A stretch of DNA of 11,522 nt from Ga0077527 sp964606765 (GTDB lineage Bacteria > Pseudomonadota > Gammaproteobacteria > Burkholderiales > SG8-41): NCBI GenBank assembly GCA_964606765.1, contig CAZSIR010000100.1:1-11522 (forward strand). Reading direction: 5' to 3'. The translations under genes were made by a program, and so were the position numbers. Shown one piece after another: positions 1 through 6,153 of the stretch. How positions within the stretch are numbered: position 1 is the stretch's first letter; each line of letters begins with the position of its first letter. Below the pieces are notes generated by a model that saw nothing but the letters and a program-made list of their open reading frames with translations, ran no database searches and was not told where the DNA came from.

Positions 1-1
1 C

Positions 2-592
2 ATGAACGGAAAAATCCGCCGCGTCATCACCGGCCACGACAAAAACGGCAAGGCCATCGTCATCGAGGACGGCCTCGCCCCCGCGGTGCGCAGCAATCCG
101 CTGCGGCCGGGCCACATTTCGGTGGACATGTGGAAAACCGCGGCCACGCCGCACATCCTCCACGCCACCGAGCCCGACCCCACCGGCGGCCCGAAGCAGA
201 TTCATCCGCTGCCCGGCGGCACGGTGTTCCGCATCAGCGAGATCGCGCCGGAGACCGAGGCCATCCGCAATATCAGCCCCGAGCAATCCAAGGCCGTGTT
301 CGAGGCGATGGGCAACCGCGACGCCACCACCGCCGGCTCGGCCAAGGGCCGCCACCCCTTCATGCACCGCACCCAGACCATCGATTACGCCGTGGTGCTG
401 AAGGGCGAGGTCACGATGCTGCTCGACGACCAGGATGTGCTGCTGAAGGAAGGCGATGTGGTGATCCAGCGCGGCACCAACCATGCCTGGAGCAACCGCT
501 CCGACCAGCCGGTGCTGATGCTGTACGTATTGATAGACGGGCGCTTTGACGAGGAACTGCAGGGGCATTTCGGCGCCGGCGGCGCGCACTGA
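2..592 (+). CDS. Cupin-domain protein (small-molecule-binding or oxidoreductase-associated cupin)
   Basis: This 196-residue protein contains a single C-terminal cupin barrel. Cupin motif 1 is visible around residues 118-136: H118, H122, then D128 where the consensus has Glu, then G135. Motif 2 is at residues 151-165 (G151-D, R157-G-T-N-H161, N165). The H/H/D/H set could hold a metal, but this is inferred from the motifs. The N-terminal 70 residues (IRRVITGHDKNGKAIV and onward) resemble a cupin family often found beside aromatic and carboxylic acid catabolism genes; the substrate is unknown. The ATG lies one base from the window edge, so the ribosome binding site is not visible and a slightly earlier start cannot be excluded. 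It is followed after 139 bp by the c-di-GMP gene on the same strand. The fold assignment is firm; the function is not. Confidence 0.85.
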   Translation: MNGKIRRVITGHDKNGKAIVIEDGLAPAVRSNPLRPGHISVDMWKTAATPHILHATEPDPTGGPKQIHPLPGGTVFRISEIAPETEAIRNISPEQSKAVFEAMGNRDATTAGSAKGRHPFMHRTQTIDYAVVLKGEVTMLLDDQDVLLKEGDVVIQRGTNHAWSNRSDQPVLMLYVLIDGRFDEELQGHFGAGGAH

Positions 593-605
593 GCCGAGCA
601 GGCGG

Positions 606-623
606 GCCGGGGGCAGGCCCGGC
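606..623 (+). terminator. Possible weak hairpin after the cupin gene
   Basis: Thirteen bases after the cupin stop codon lies a GC-only 6-bp inverted repeat (GCCGGG at 606-611, CCCGGC at 618-623) with a 6-nt loop. No T-tract follows, only GGGTGTATAGTC, so it is at most a weak or factor-dependent 3' end structure. Confidence 0.25.
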
Positions 624-644
624 GGGTGTATAGTCAATTGACCG

Positions 645-668
645 CGGGGGTGACAATGATCACCCCCG
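645..668. repeat. 9-bp perfect inverted repeat upstream of the c-di-GMP gene
   Basis: CGGGGGTGA (645-653) and TCACCCCCG (660-668) are perfect reverse complements around the 6-nt loop CAATGA. It lies in the 139-bp gap between the cupin and GGDEF-EAL genes, 63 bp before the TTG start. A -10-like TATAGT sits at 629-634 without a recognisable -35. The repeat could be an operator or a leader hairpin of the c-di-GMP gene. It has no T-tract on either side, so it is not a classical terminator. Confidence 0.5.
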
Positions 669-731
669 GCATCGGACCGCCTCTGCACGGGGCGGCAGGT
701 TGCGAGTCAATCCGGAACACAGGGCCCCTGC

Positions 732-3386
732 TTGGAAACAGCCGCGAATACCCCGCCAGCCGGACAGCGGAGATCATCGATCTCGCTGCGCCAGAGCCTG
801 TTCCTGCGCTTCGGCACGCTGGCCACCGTGACCATGGCGCTGCTGACGCTGGGTTACGCCGCCTTCGGGCTGCAACCGGTGGCGGAACGCACCGCGCTGA
901 GCCATTTCAGCACCGCCGTCGAGAAAGTCCATGGCGAGCTCGACCGCATGTTCGATCCGGTGGTCGGCCTGCTGGGGATTTCGCGCGAGTGGGCCAGACA
1001 TCCCGGTTTTGACATCAACCGCACGGAGGATTTCAACCGGCTGTTCCAGCCCGTGCTGCGCCAGTTTCCGCACCTGACCTCGGTGGTCGCCGGCAATACC
1101 GTCGGCCATGGCTGGATGCTGCTCGAGCTGCCGGACAACCGCTGGCGCAACCGCTTCACCGACATTCCGCGGCGCGGCAAGCTGCAGCGCTTCATCGACT
1201 GGGATCCGCAGGGCAAGCCCACCGTGCGCGAGGAATCCGTCGATTACGATGCGCGCATCCGACCGTGGTTTCGCGGCGCGATGTCGACGCCCGCCAACGG
1301 CAGCGTGCACTGGACCGAGCCCTACACTTTTTTCACCACCAAGGATCCGGGCATCACCGGCTCGACGCGCATTGATTTGAAGGACGGCACGAGTTTTGTC
1401 ATCGGGCTCGACATCAAGCTGCTGGACATTTCGCGCACCACCGCGGCGCTGCCGGTCGGCAACAGCGGCGGCATCATGGTCATCACCGGCGACGGGCGGC
1501 TGCTCGGCCTGCCGCGCAGCGAACGCGGCGCCGACGACAACGCCATCCGTTCCGCGGTGCTGAAACCGGTGGACATCCTCGGCATTCCCGCCGCCAGCGC
1601 CGTGGTCGCGGCCTGGGTCAAGGCCGGCAAGACCGCCGCCACCGACCTCCGGTTCGTGTCCGGCGGCGAGAACTGGATCGCCTCGTTCCAGCCCTTCCGC
1701 CTCGGCGAGCAGACCTTCTGGACCGCGGCCTATGCGCCGGTGGCGGATTTCACGCCGCCTTGGAGCAACATGCTGCTGACGCTGTGCGGAGTCGTCACCG
1801 TGGTGATGCTGCTGGCGCTGCTGATGGCGCACCGTTTTACGCGCCAGTTCAGCGCGCCGCTGGAATCGCTGGTGGCTTCGAGCGAGCGCATCGCACGCCT
1901 CGATTTCAGCCACGGCGAAACCACGCCTGCGGCGTTCTCCGACCTGCAGCGCCTGGCCTCGGCGCAGGAGCGCATGCGCGCCATGCTGAGCGAATTTCGC
2001 GGCACCATGGATGCGCAGTCCACCGACCTGAAGCAGCAGATCAGCGCGCTGCGCGCCACCGAAGCGCGCCTCGAACATCTGAGCCAGCACGATCCGCTGA
2101 CCGATCTGCCCAACCGCGTGCTGTTCAACGACCGCCTGACCCATGCCATCACCCGCGCCCACCGCAGCAAGCGCCTGTTTGCCGTGTTGTTCATCGACCT
2201 CGACAATTTCAAGTCGATCAACGACACGCGCGGCCACGAAGCCGGCGACCAGCTGCTGGTCGAGGTCGCGCGGCGGCTGCGTTCCGGCATCCGCGAGGAA
2301 GACAGCGTGGCGCGCCTTGGCGGCGATGAATTCGTGGTGCTGGTGGAGGACCTGAGCGACAACCTGCGCGAGGCGGCGAAACAGGCGGAAACCCTGGGTG
2401 AAAAAATCCGCGCCGCACTGGCCCTGCCCTATCTCGTCGACAACACAATGCACCATTCGACCGCGAGCATCGGCGTGACGCTGTACCGCGGCGAAAACGA
2501 AACCGGCGACACGCTGCTGCGCGGCGCCGACGGCGCGATGTACCGCGCCAAGCGCACCGGGCGCAACACTGTGCAGTTTTTTGATCCGGAAATGCAGGCC
2601 GAGCTCGATGTCGCGGCGCAGACCGAGGTTGATTTGCGCGAGGCGCTGCCCGGCGGGCAGCTGTTGCTGCATTTCCAGGGCAAATACGACCGCCGCCAGC
2701 AGATCATCGGCGCCGAAGCGCTGCTGCGCTGGCGGCATCCGCAGCGCGGCATGGTGTCGCCGGCGGAATTCATTCCGATCGCGGAAAACTCCGGACTCAT
2801 ACTGCCCATCGGCCGCTGGGTGCTGGAAGCCGCCTGCGCCCAGCTCAAGGCCTGGTCGGAATCCGCGCACACGCGCGAACTGCGGCTGGCGGTGAATGTG
2901 AGCCCGTACCAGTTCCGCCACGCGGCCTTCATCGACGACATCACGCGCATCCTCGAGCAGAGCGGCGCCGATGCGCGCCTGCTGGTGCTTGAGCTGACGG
3001 AAAGCGTGGTGCTCGACGACGTGCCCGCCGCAATCAGCAAGATGGAGGAACTGAAGCGCCTCGGCATCAAGCTGTCGATGGACGACTTCGGCACCGGATA
3101 TTCATCGCTGTCGCATCTGTCGCGGCTGCCGCTGGATGAAGTGAAAATCGACCAGTCCTTCGTGCGCAAGCTGGGCAGCGGTTCCAGCGATGCCGCCATC
3201 GTGCATGCCATCATCGCGATGGCGCGCAGCCTGAGCCTGAGCGTGGTGGCGGAAGGCGTGGAATCGCGCGAGCAGCTGGAATGGCTGCTGCGCGAGGAAT
3301 GCGAGGGCTATCAGGGCTATCTGTTCAGCCGCCCGGTGCCGGTGGCGCAGTTTGAAGGCATGCTCGGCCGGGAAAACGCCGGTTGA
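732..3386 (+). CDS. Membrane-anchored dCache-GGDEF-EAL bifunctional c-di-GMP synthase/phosphodiesterase
   Basis: This 884-residue inner-membrane signalling protein has both c-di-GMP-making and -breaking domains. Transmembrane segment 1 is at about 26-47. A periplasmic Cache-type sensor spans about 48-340, with the signature YDARIRPWFRGA at 172-183. Transmembrane segment 2 is at about 347-366, followed by a degenerate HAMP and coiled coil (about 367-452). The GGDEF domain starts at HDPLTDLPNR (453), with the active site GGDEF at 530-534 and an intact inhibitory I-site RxxD (R521, D524) five residues before it. The EAL domain has E662-A-L, N722, E754, D784-D785, K805 and E841, all catalytic or metal positions present, so both activities look possible. 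The start is TTG at 732: the frame is closed by TGA at 657-659 and holds no ATG or GTG before residue 34, which lies inside TM1. AGGG at 721-724 is a possible ribosome binding site. The ligand of the sensor is unknown. Confidence 0.95.
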   Translation: METAANTPPAGQRRSSISLRQSLFLRFGTLATVTMALLTLGYAAFGLQPVAERTALSHFSTAVEKVHGELDRMFDPVVGLLGISREWARHPGFDINRTEDFNRLFQPVLRQFPHLTSVVAGNTVGHGWMLLELPDNRWRNRFTDIPRRGKLQRFIDWDPQGKPTVREESVDYDARIRPWFRGAMSTPANGSVHWTEPYTFFTTKDPGITGSTRIDLKDGTSFVIGLDIKLLDISRTTAALPVGNSGGIMVITGDGRLLGLPRSERGADDNAIRSAVLKPVDILGIPAASAVVAAWVKAGKTAATDLRFVSGGENWIASFQPFRLGEQTFWTAAYAPVADFTPPWSNMLLTLCGVVTVVMLLALLMAHRFTRQFSAPLESLVASSERIARLDFSHGETTPAAFSDLQRLASAQERMRAMLSEFRGTMDAQSTDLKQQISALRATEARLEHLSQHDPLTDLPNRVLFNDRLTHAITRAHRSKRLFAVLFIDLDNFKSINDTRGHEAGDQLLVEVARRLRSGIREEDSVARLGGDEFVVLVEDLSDNLREAAKQAETLGEKIRAALALPYLVDNTMHHSTASIGVTLYRGENETGDTLLRGADGAMYRAKRTGRNTVQFFDPEMQAELDVAAQTEVDLREALPGGQLLLHFQGKYDRRQQIIGAEALLRWRHPQRGMVSPAEFIPIAENSGLILPIGRWVLEAACAQLKAWSESAHTRELRLAVNVSPYQFRHAAFIDDITRILEQSGADARLLVLELTESVVLDDVPAAISKMEELKRLGIKLSMDDFGTGYSSLSHLSRLPLDEVKIDQSFVRKLGSGSSDAAIVHAIIAMARSLSLSVVAEGVESREQLEWLLREECEGYQGYLFSRPVPVAQFEGMLGRENAG

Positions 3387-3415
3387 GGCCGGCGGCCGAC
3401 CGTCGGCGCTGACAT

Positions 3416-3931
3416 TCAGGCCTGCTGCATTTTCATCGNNNNNNNNNNNNNNNNNNNNNNNNNNNNNNNNNNNNNNNNNNNNNNNNNNNNNNNNNNNNNN
3501 NNNNNNNNNNNNNNNNNNNNNNNNNNNNNNNNNNNNNNAATCGCATGGCCGCCGCGCGCGACGCGCGCGCGCACCCGGGCGATGTGCAGTTCCGGCGTCG
3601 CAAGGCCTGCATACCAGACATGGATCGCGATGCCCTGCCGCGCCGCGTCCAGCAGCATGCGCGTGATGGTCGCCGCACCAAGGGTGGTTTCGAATGCGAA
3701 ATCCAGCCGCCCGGCGATGGCGCGCTCGAGCATTTCGCGGCCGCGGTGCCAGGCGATGCTGTTGGCCTGCGTCTGGCCGAGGCCGGGATTGGCCGCCCTC
3801 AGCGCGCGCGCGGCTTCATCGGGATTGTAGTAATCGGCGCCGCGGTCGCGCAGCGCTGCGCCGGCAATGCTGCTTTTGCCCGAACCGTTGACACCCGCCA
3901 GTACAAGGATGCGCGCTGCGCTTGCCGGCAT
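3416..3931 (-). CDS. Zeta-toxin-like P-loop kinase, interrupted by assembly gap
   Basis: The visible N-terminal 131 residues match the zeta-toxin/UDP-GlcNAc-kinase-like AAA family. They show Walker A GVNGSGKS (13-20), N36-P-D38 after YY, the FETTL segment (80-84), and the RVRARVARGGHAI region (119-131) that in relatives carries phosphate-binding arginines. Known zeta toxins phosphorylate UDP-activated sugars and block wall synthesis; whether this branch does so is inference. Residues after I131 fall in the 100-N gap. Coding resumes as MKMQQA and a TGA at 3416-3418, which resembles the C-terminal tail of this family, but the reading frame across the N run is unproven. Relatives are roughly 190-200 residues, so the real gap is probably longer than 100 bp. 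The ATG at 3931 lies 16 bp after the antitoxin stop with no good Shine-Dalgarno, suggesting translational coupling. It converges on the c-di-GMP gene. Confidence 0.8.
   Translation of the reverse strand: MPASAARILVLAGVNGSGKSSIAGAALRDRGADYYNPDEAARALRAANPGLGQTQANSIAWHRGREMLERAIAGRLDFAFETTLGAATITRMLLDAARQGIAIHVWYAGLATPELHIARVRARVARGGHAIXXXXXXXXXXXXXXXXXXXXXXXXXXXXXXXXXXMKMQQA
3439..3538. other. Assembly gap (100 N), gap 1
   Basis: A run of exactly 100 N, the usual placeholder for a scaffold gap of unknown size. It removes the middle-to-C-terminal part of the zeta-toxin-like gene. Confidence 0.98.
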
Positions 3932-3947
3932 GGTTTGCCGCGCGGCT

Positions 3948-4298
3948 TCAGCGCTGCTTGCGCGCCGCCTTCACCGCCGCCCGCCCCAGTTCGGCAGGCG
4001 TGGCATTAAAGGCGGCATCCACGGCTTTGCGCGCCGCCGGCATCTGCATGCGCGCCAGCAGTACATCGTATTCGGCGGCAAGGTCATTCAGCGCCGGCGC
4101 GCGGTCGCGGGTCAGCGCGACAAATTCTTCATAGGGCAGCAGCACGGCCTTGGGGGTTTCATGGCGGGTGATGGCCACCGCGCCGCCGCGCATCACCTGT
4201 TCGAGCACCGCGCCCAGTGCGTTTTTGAGCCGCGTCGAAGCGACGGCGGGCACATCGATGAGTTCGCCGTGGCTGTTGCGGTAAGTCAGTGTCGACAT
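3948..4298 (-). CDS. Phd/YefM-family antitoxin
   Basis: This 116-residue protein has a Phd/YefM-type N-terminal half: VPAVASTRLKNALGAVLEQV (16-35), then GGAVAITRHETPKAVLLPYE, the typical strand-turn-helix of the DNA-binding dimer fold. The C-terminal half (about 65-116) is Ala/Arg/Lys-rich and likely contacts the toxin. In this family the antitoxin neutralises its partner and represses its own operon. The start chosen is the ATG at 4298, because a perfect AGGAGG lies at 4305-4310 with 6-nt spacing and because the homologous region begins there. A longer frame to 4385 would run through the promoter palindrome. The next gene, 16 bp downstream, is the zeta-toxin-like kinase. Classical zeta toxins are held by epsilon, a three-helix antitoxin, so a Phd-fold partner is a non-classical pairing. 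Confidence 0.85.
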   Translation of the reverse strand: MSTLTYRNSHGELIDVPAVASTRLKNALGAVLEQVMRGGAVAITRHETPKAVLLPYEEFVALTRDRAPALNDLAAEYDVLLARMQMPAARKAVDAAFNATPAELGRAAVKAARKQR

Positions 4299-4317
4299 GA
4301 CGGGCCTCCTGCCGGTC

Positions 4318-4340
4318 GTTTTGGCCATTATAGCCAAAAC
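4318..4340 (-). promoter_or_regulatory. Toxin-antitoxin promoter with operator palindrome
   Basis: GTTTTGGC (4318-4325) and GCCAAAAC (4333-4340) form a perfect 8-bp inverted repeat. Read on the minus strand, the spacer gives a perfect -10 box TATAAT (4332 to 4327). Transcription would start near 4320, leaving a leader of about 20 nt that holds the AGGAGG. No convincing -35 is visible at 16-18 bp spacing. A -10 buried inside a palindrome immediately before an antitoxin gene is the expected layout for autorepression by a Phd-type protein. Confidence 0.75.
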
Positions 4341-4359
4341 AGCCCATTCAGGCGATCCG

Positions 4360-4433
4360 GCTGCGACAGGCGCAGCTCTTATCACAGTAACTATATGATT
4401 TTATTGATTATTTCAGAATCCATAGAGCTGCGC
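4360..4433. repeat. Overlapping inverted repeats at the amidohydrolase 3' end
   Basis: Three related arms are present. GCTGCG (4360-4365) can pair with CGCAGC (4371-4376) over a 5-nt loop. The overlapping GCGCAGCTCT (4370-4379) can instead pair with AGAGCTGCGC (4424-4433), which lies inside the last codons of the amidohydrolase gene, over an AT-rich 44-nt loop. The two pairings exclude each other. They sit between the amidohydrolase 3' end and the toxin-antitoxin promoter and could act in RNA 3' end formation. There is no clear T-tract, so they are not called a terminator. Confidence 0.4.
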
Positions 4434-5252
4434 CGGATTGTCCACCAGGATCTGCCTGCGGACTTCGGCACTCCCCGCCCAGTCATTCAGCAGGTCCATC
4501 AGGCCCGCATCGTCGGGAAAATTGTTCTTCAGCGAAGGATGCGGCCAGTTGGTCGCATACAGCATGCGTTCGGGCGCTGCGCGTATGAGTGCCTTCGCCA
4601 GCACGGCAGCATCGGCGTACTCCGGTGCGCCGGTTTTTGAGCCGTGGTACGGCGCCGAGAGTTTGACCCAGCAGCGGCCGCTGTCGACCAGCGCACGCAG
4701 CGCCTGCCAGCCCGGCTCGTCGGGCGGCACCGGCTGCATGAAACGGCCGATGTGGTCGATGACGATGTCACAGGGCAAGGCGCGCAGCGCCGCGGCGTGC
4801 GCCGCGAGCTCACGGCCATCGGTCTGGATCTGCACATGCCAGCCGTGCACGGCGACGCGCGCCGCCATTGCCGCCATCGTGTCCCAGCGCACACCGCCGC
4901 CGGGCAGCAGGTGGTAACGGATGCCGCGCATCCCGAGCCGGCTGAGGCGCGCGATTTCTTCATCGCTGTCGCCGGGAAACACGATCGCGACGCCGCGCAG
5001 CTGGTGCGCGTCATCGGCGAGCGCCTGCATCGCCATCAGCGTGCAGCGGTTGTCGTTGCCATAGGCCGTGGGCTGCACGATCACCGTGCGCGTGATGCCG
5101 AGGCGCGCACGCAGCCTGCGGTATTCGGCGACGGTGCCCGGCATCGAAGGAAAATTCGCGCCCGGCAGCGGCGTGTACTCCGGCTCGAAGATGTGCATGT
5201 GCGTGTCGCAGCTGCCGGCGGGCGCGGGCAACCGGGGTCGGGTGTCGGTCAT
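4413..5252 (-). CDS. Amidohydrolase-superfamily hydrolase, LigI-like (COG3618 type)
   Basis: This 279-residue TIM-barrel protein resembles 2-pyrone-4,6-dicarboxylate lactonase (LigI) and related lactonases. Visible motifs are CDTHMHIFEP (15-24, H18 and H20), VIVQPTAYGNDN (57-68), GMRGIRYHL (107-115), VIDHIGR (164-170, H167), WVKLSAPY (195-202) and LYATNWPHP (231-239). LigI opens the lactone ring of pyrone dicarboxylate in protocatechuate 4,5-cleavage. In that family the last motif normally has Asp as the catalytic residue (TDWPH), while here it is N235. The exact lactone or amide substrate is therefore open. The ATG at 5252 lies 22 bp after the stop of the upstream dehydrogenase and has only a weak purine stretch (GAAGTGA) before it, consistent with an operon. 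It is the last gene of the Bug2 sub-operon. The cytoplasmic location is inferred from the absence of a signal peptide. Confidence 0.85.
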   Translation of the reverse strand: MTDTRPRLPAPAGSCDTHMHIFEPEYTPLPGANFPSMPGTVAEYRRLRARLGITRTVIVQPTAYGNDNRCTLMAMQALADDAHQLRGVAIVFPGDSDEEIARLSRLGMRGIRYHLLPGGGVRWDTMAAMAARVAVHGWHVQIQTDGRELAAHAAALRALPCDIVIDHIGRFMQPVPPDEPGWQALRALVDSGRCWVKLSAPYHGSKTGAPEYADAAVLAKALIRAAPERMLYATNWPHPSLKNNFPDDAGLMDLLNDWAGSAEVRRQILVDNPAQLYGF

Positions 5253-5274
5253 GGGATTTTCACTTCAGGCGGGC

Positions 5275-6150
5275 TCAAAGCAATGGATCATCGTGTCCGG
5301 TGGCGGTGCCGGAATCCGCCACCTGCGAGGCATGCTGCGCAATCTGCAGCGGCATGTCGAGCGCCTCGGCAAGTTCGAGCACCAGGTGCAGGTCCTTGCG
5401 CATGTTGGGCAATGGCGCATCGGGCGGCAGGGCTTCGAGCATGCCTTTCCAGCGCGGTCCGAGGTCCTGCCACACCTGCAGCACAGTGCTGTTGGCGAGG
5501 CCCTGCTTCAGCACGTTTTTCATGATGTCCGGCGCGACGCCGCCGGCCACGCCCAGCGCCAGCCCTTCGAGCAGGGCCATCACGTTGACGCTGAACACGA
5601 GCTGGTGCGCCAGCTTCGCGGCCTGACCGCTGCCCACTGCACCGGTGTGGGTGATGTCGCGCGCGAACACGCGGAATACCGGCAGCACGCGTTCCAGGGT
5701 TTTGTCGGTGCCGCCGACCATCAGGCTCAGCGTGCCTTCGCGCGCGGCCAGGATGCCGCCGGAGATCGGCATGTCCAGCGTGTCGCCGCCCTTGGCCGCG
5801 ATCTGCAGGGCGATGCGCTGCACCGGCTCCGGCCCCAGCGTGCTGCCGGTGGCAAAAATGGAACCGCGCTGCAGGGCGTCGAGTATGCCCTTCTCGCCGG
5901 AGACGACGGCATCGGTCTGCGCCGCATCGGAAACCAGGCTGATGATCAGGTCGCTCTGCTCCGCCAGCGCCGCGGGCGACTTGCAGGCGAATGCCCCCAA
6001 AGCCGCGAGTTCCTGCACCGGCTCGCGACGCACGTCATACACGGCAGTGCGGTAACCGGCCTTCAGCAGCAGCTCGCTGATCGGCCGGCCCAGCGCGCCG
6101 AGGCCGATGACGCCGACGCGCATTTCCGGCCGCCGCATTTCAGAGGCCAC
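5275..6150 (-). CDS. NAD(P)-dependent 3-hydroxyisobutyrate dehydrogenase-family oxidoreductase
   Basis: This protein has up to 291 residues and the beta-hydroxyacid dehydrogenase layout. It has a Rossmann motif GLGALG (16-21), DMPISGG (126-132, the substrate-binding DxPVSGG equivalent), the catalytic lysine region GSGQAAKLAHQ with K179, and KQGLANSTVLQ (215-225) as in GarR-type enzymes. The family interconverts 3-hydroxy acids and semialdehydes (3-hydroxyisobutyrate, tartronate semialdehyde). The conserved Asn three residues after the lysine (KLANQ) is His182 here. The GTG at 6150 gives the longest frame and follows the Bug2 stop by 3 bp; an AAGG lies 11 nt upstream. ATG at 6138 or 6123 (giving MRVGVIGLG) are plausible alternative starts. 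The tight spacing with Bug2 and the amidohydrolase indicates co-transcription. The substrate is not determinable from the sequence. Confidence 0.85.
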   Translation of the reverse strand: MASEMRRPEMRVGVIGLGALGRPISELLLKAGYRTAVYDVRREPVQELAALGAFACKSPAALAEQSDLIISLVSDAAQTDAVVSGEKGILDALQRGSIFATGSTLGPEPVQRIALQIAAKGGDTLDMPISGGILAAREGTLSLMVGGTDKTLERVLPVFRVFARDITHTGAVGSGQAAKLAHQLVFSVNVMALLEGLALGVAGGVAPDIMKNVLKQGLANSTVLQVWQDLGPRWKGMLEALPPDAPLPNMRKDLHLVLELAEALDMPLQIAQHASQVADSGTATGHDDPLL

Positions 6151-6153
6151 TGT

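Noticed and set aside
593..731. Possible c-di-GMP riboswitch upstream of the c-di-GMP gene
   Set aside because: No conserved riboswitch core or tetraloop-receptor pattern is visible; only simple hairpins are seen.
774..2921. Long minus-strand open frame of 715 codons opposite the GGDEF-EAL gene
   Set aside because: It is the antisense shadow of a strongly recognisable high-GC gene. It shows no family-like motifs and is rich in Arg/Ala/Gln as expected for a shadow frame.
3387..3415. Bidirectional terminator between the convergent GGDEF-EAL and toxin genes
   Set aside because: Only a 5-bp stem (GCCGA, 3-nt loop, TCGGC) and no T-tract on either strand.
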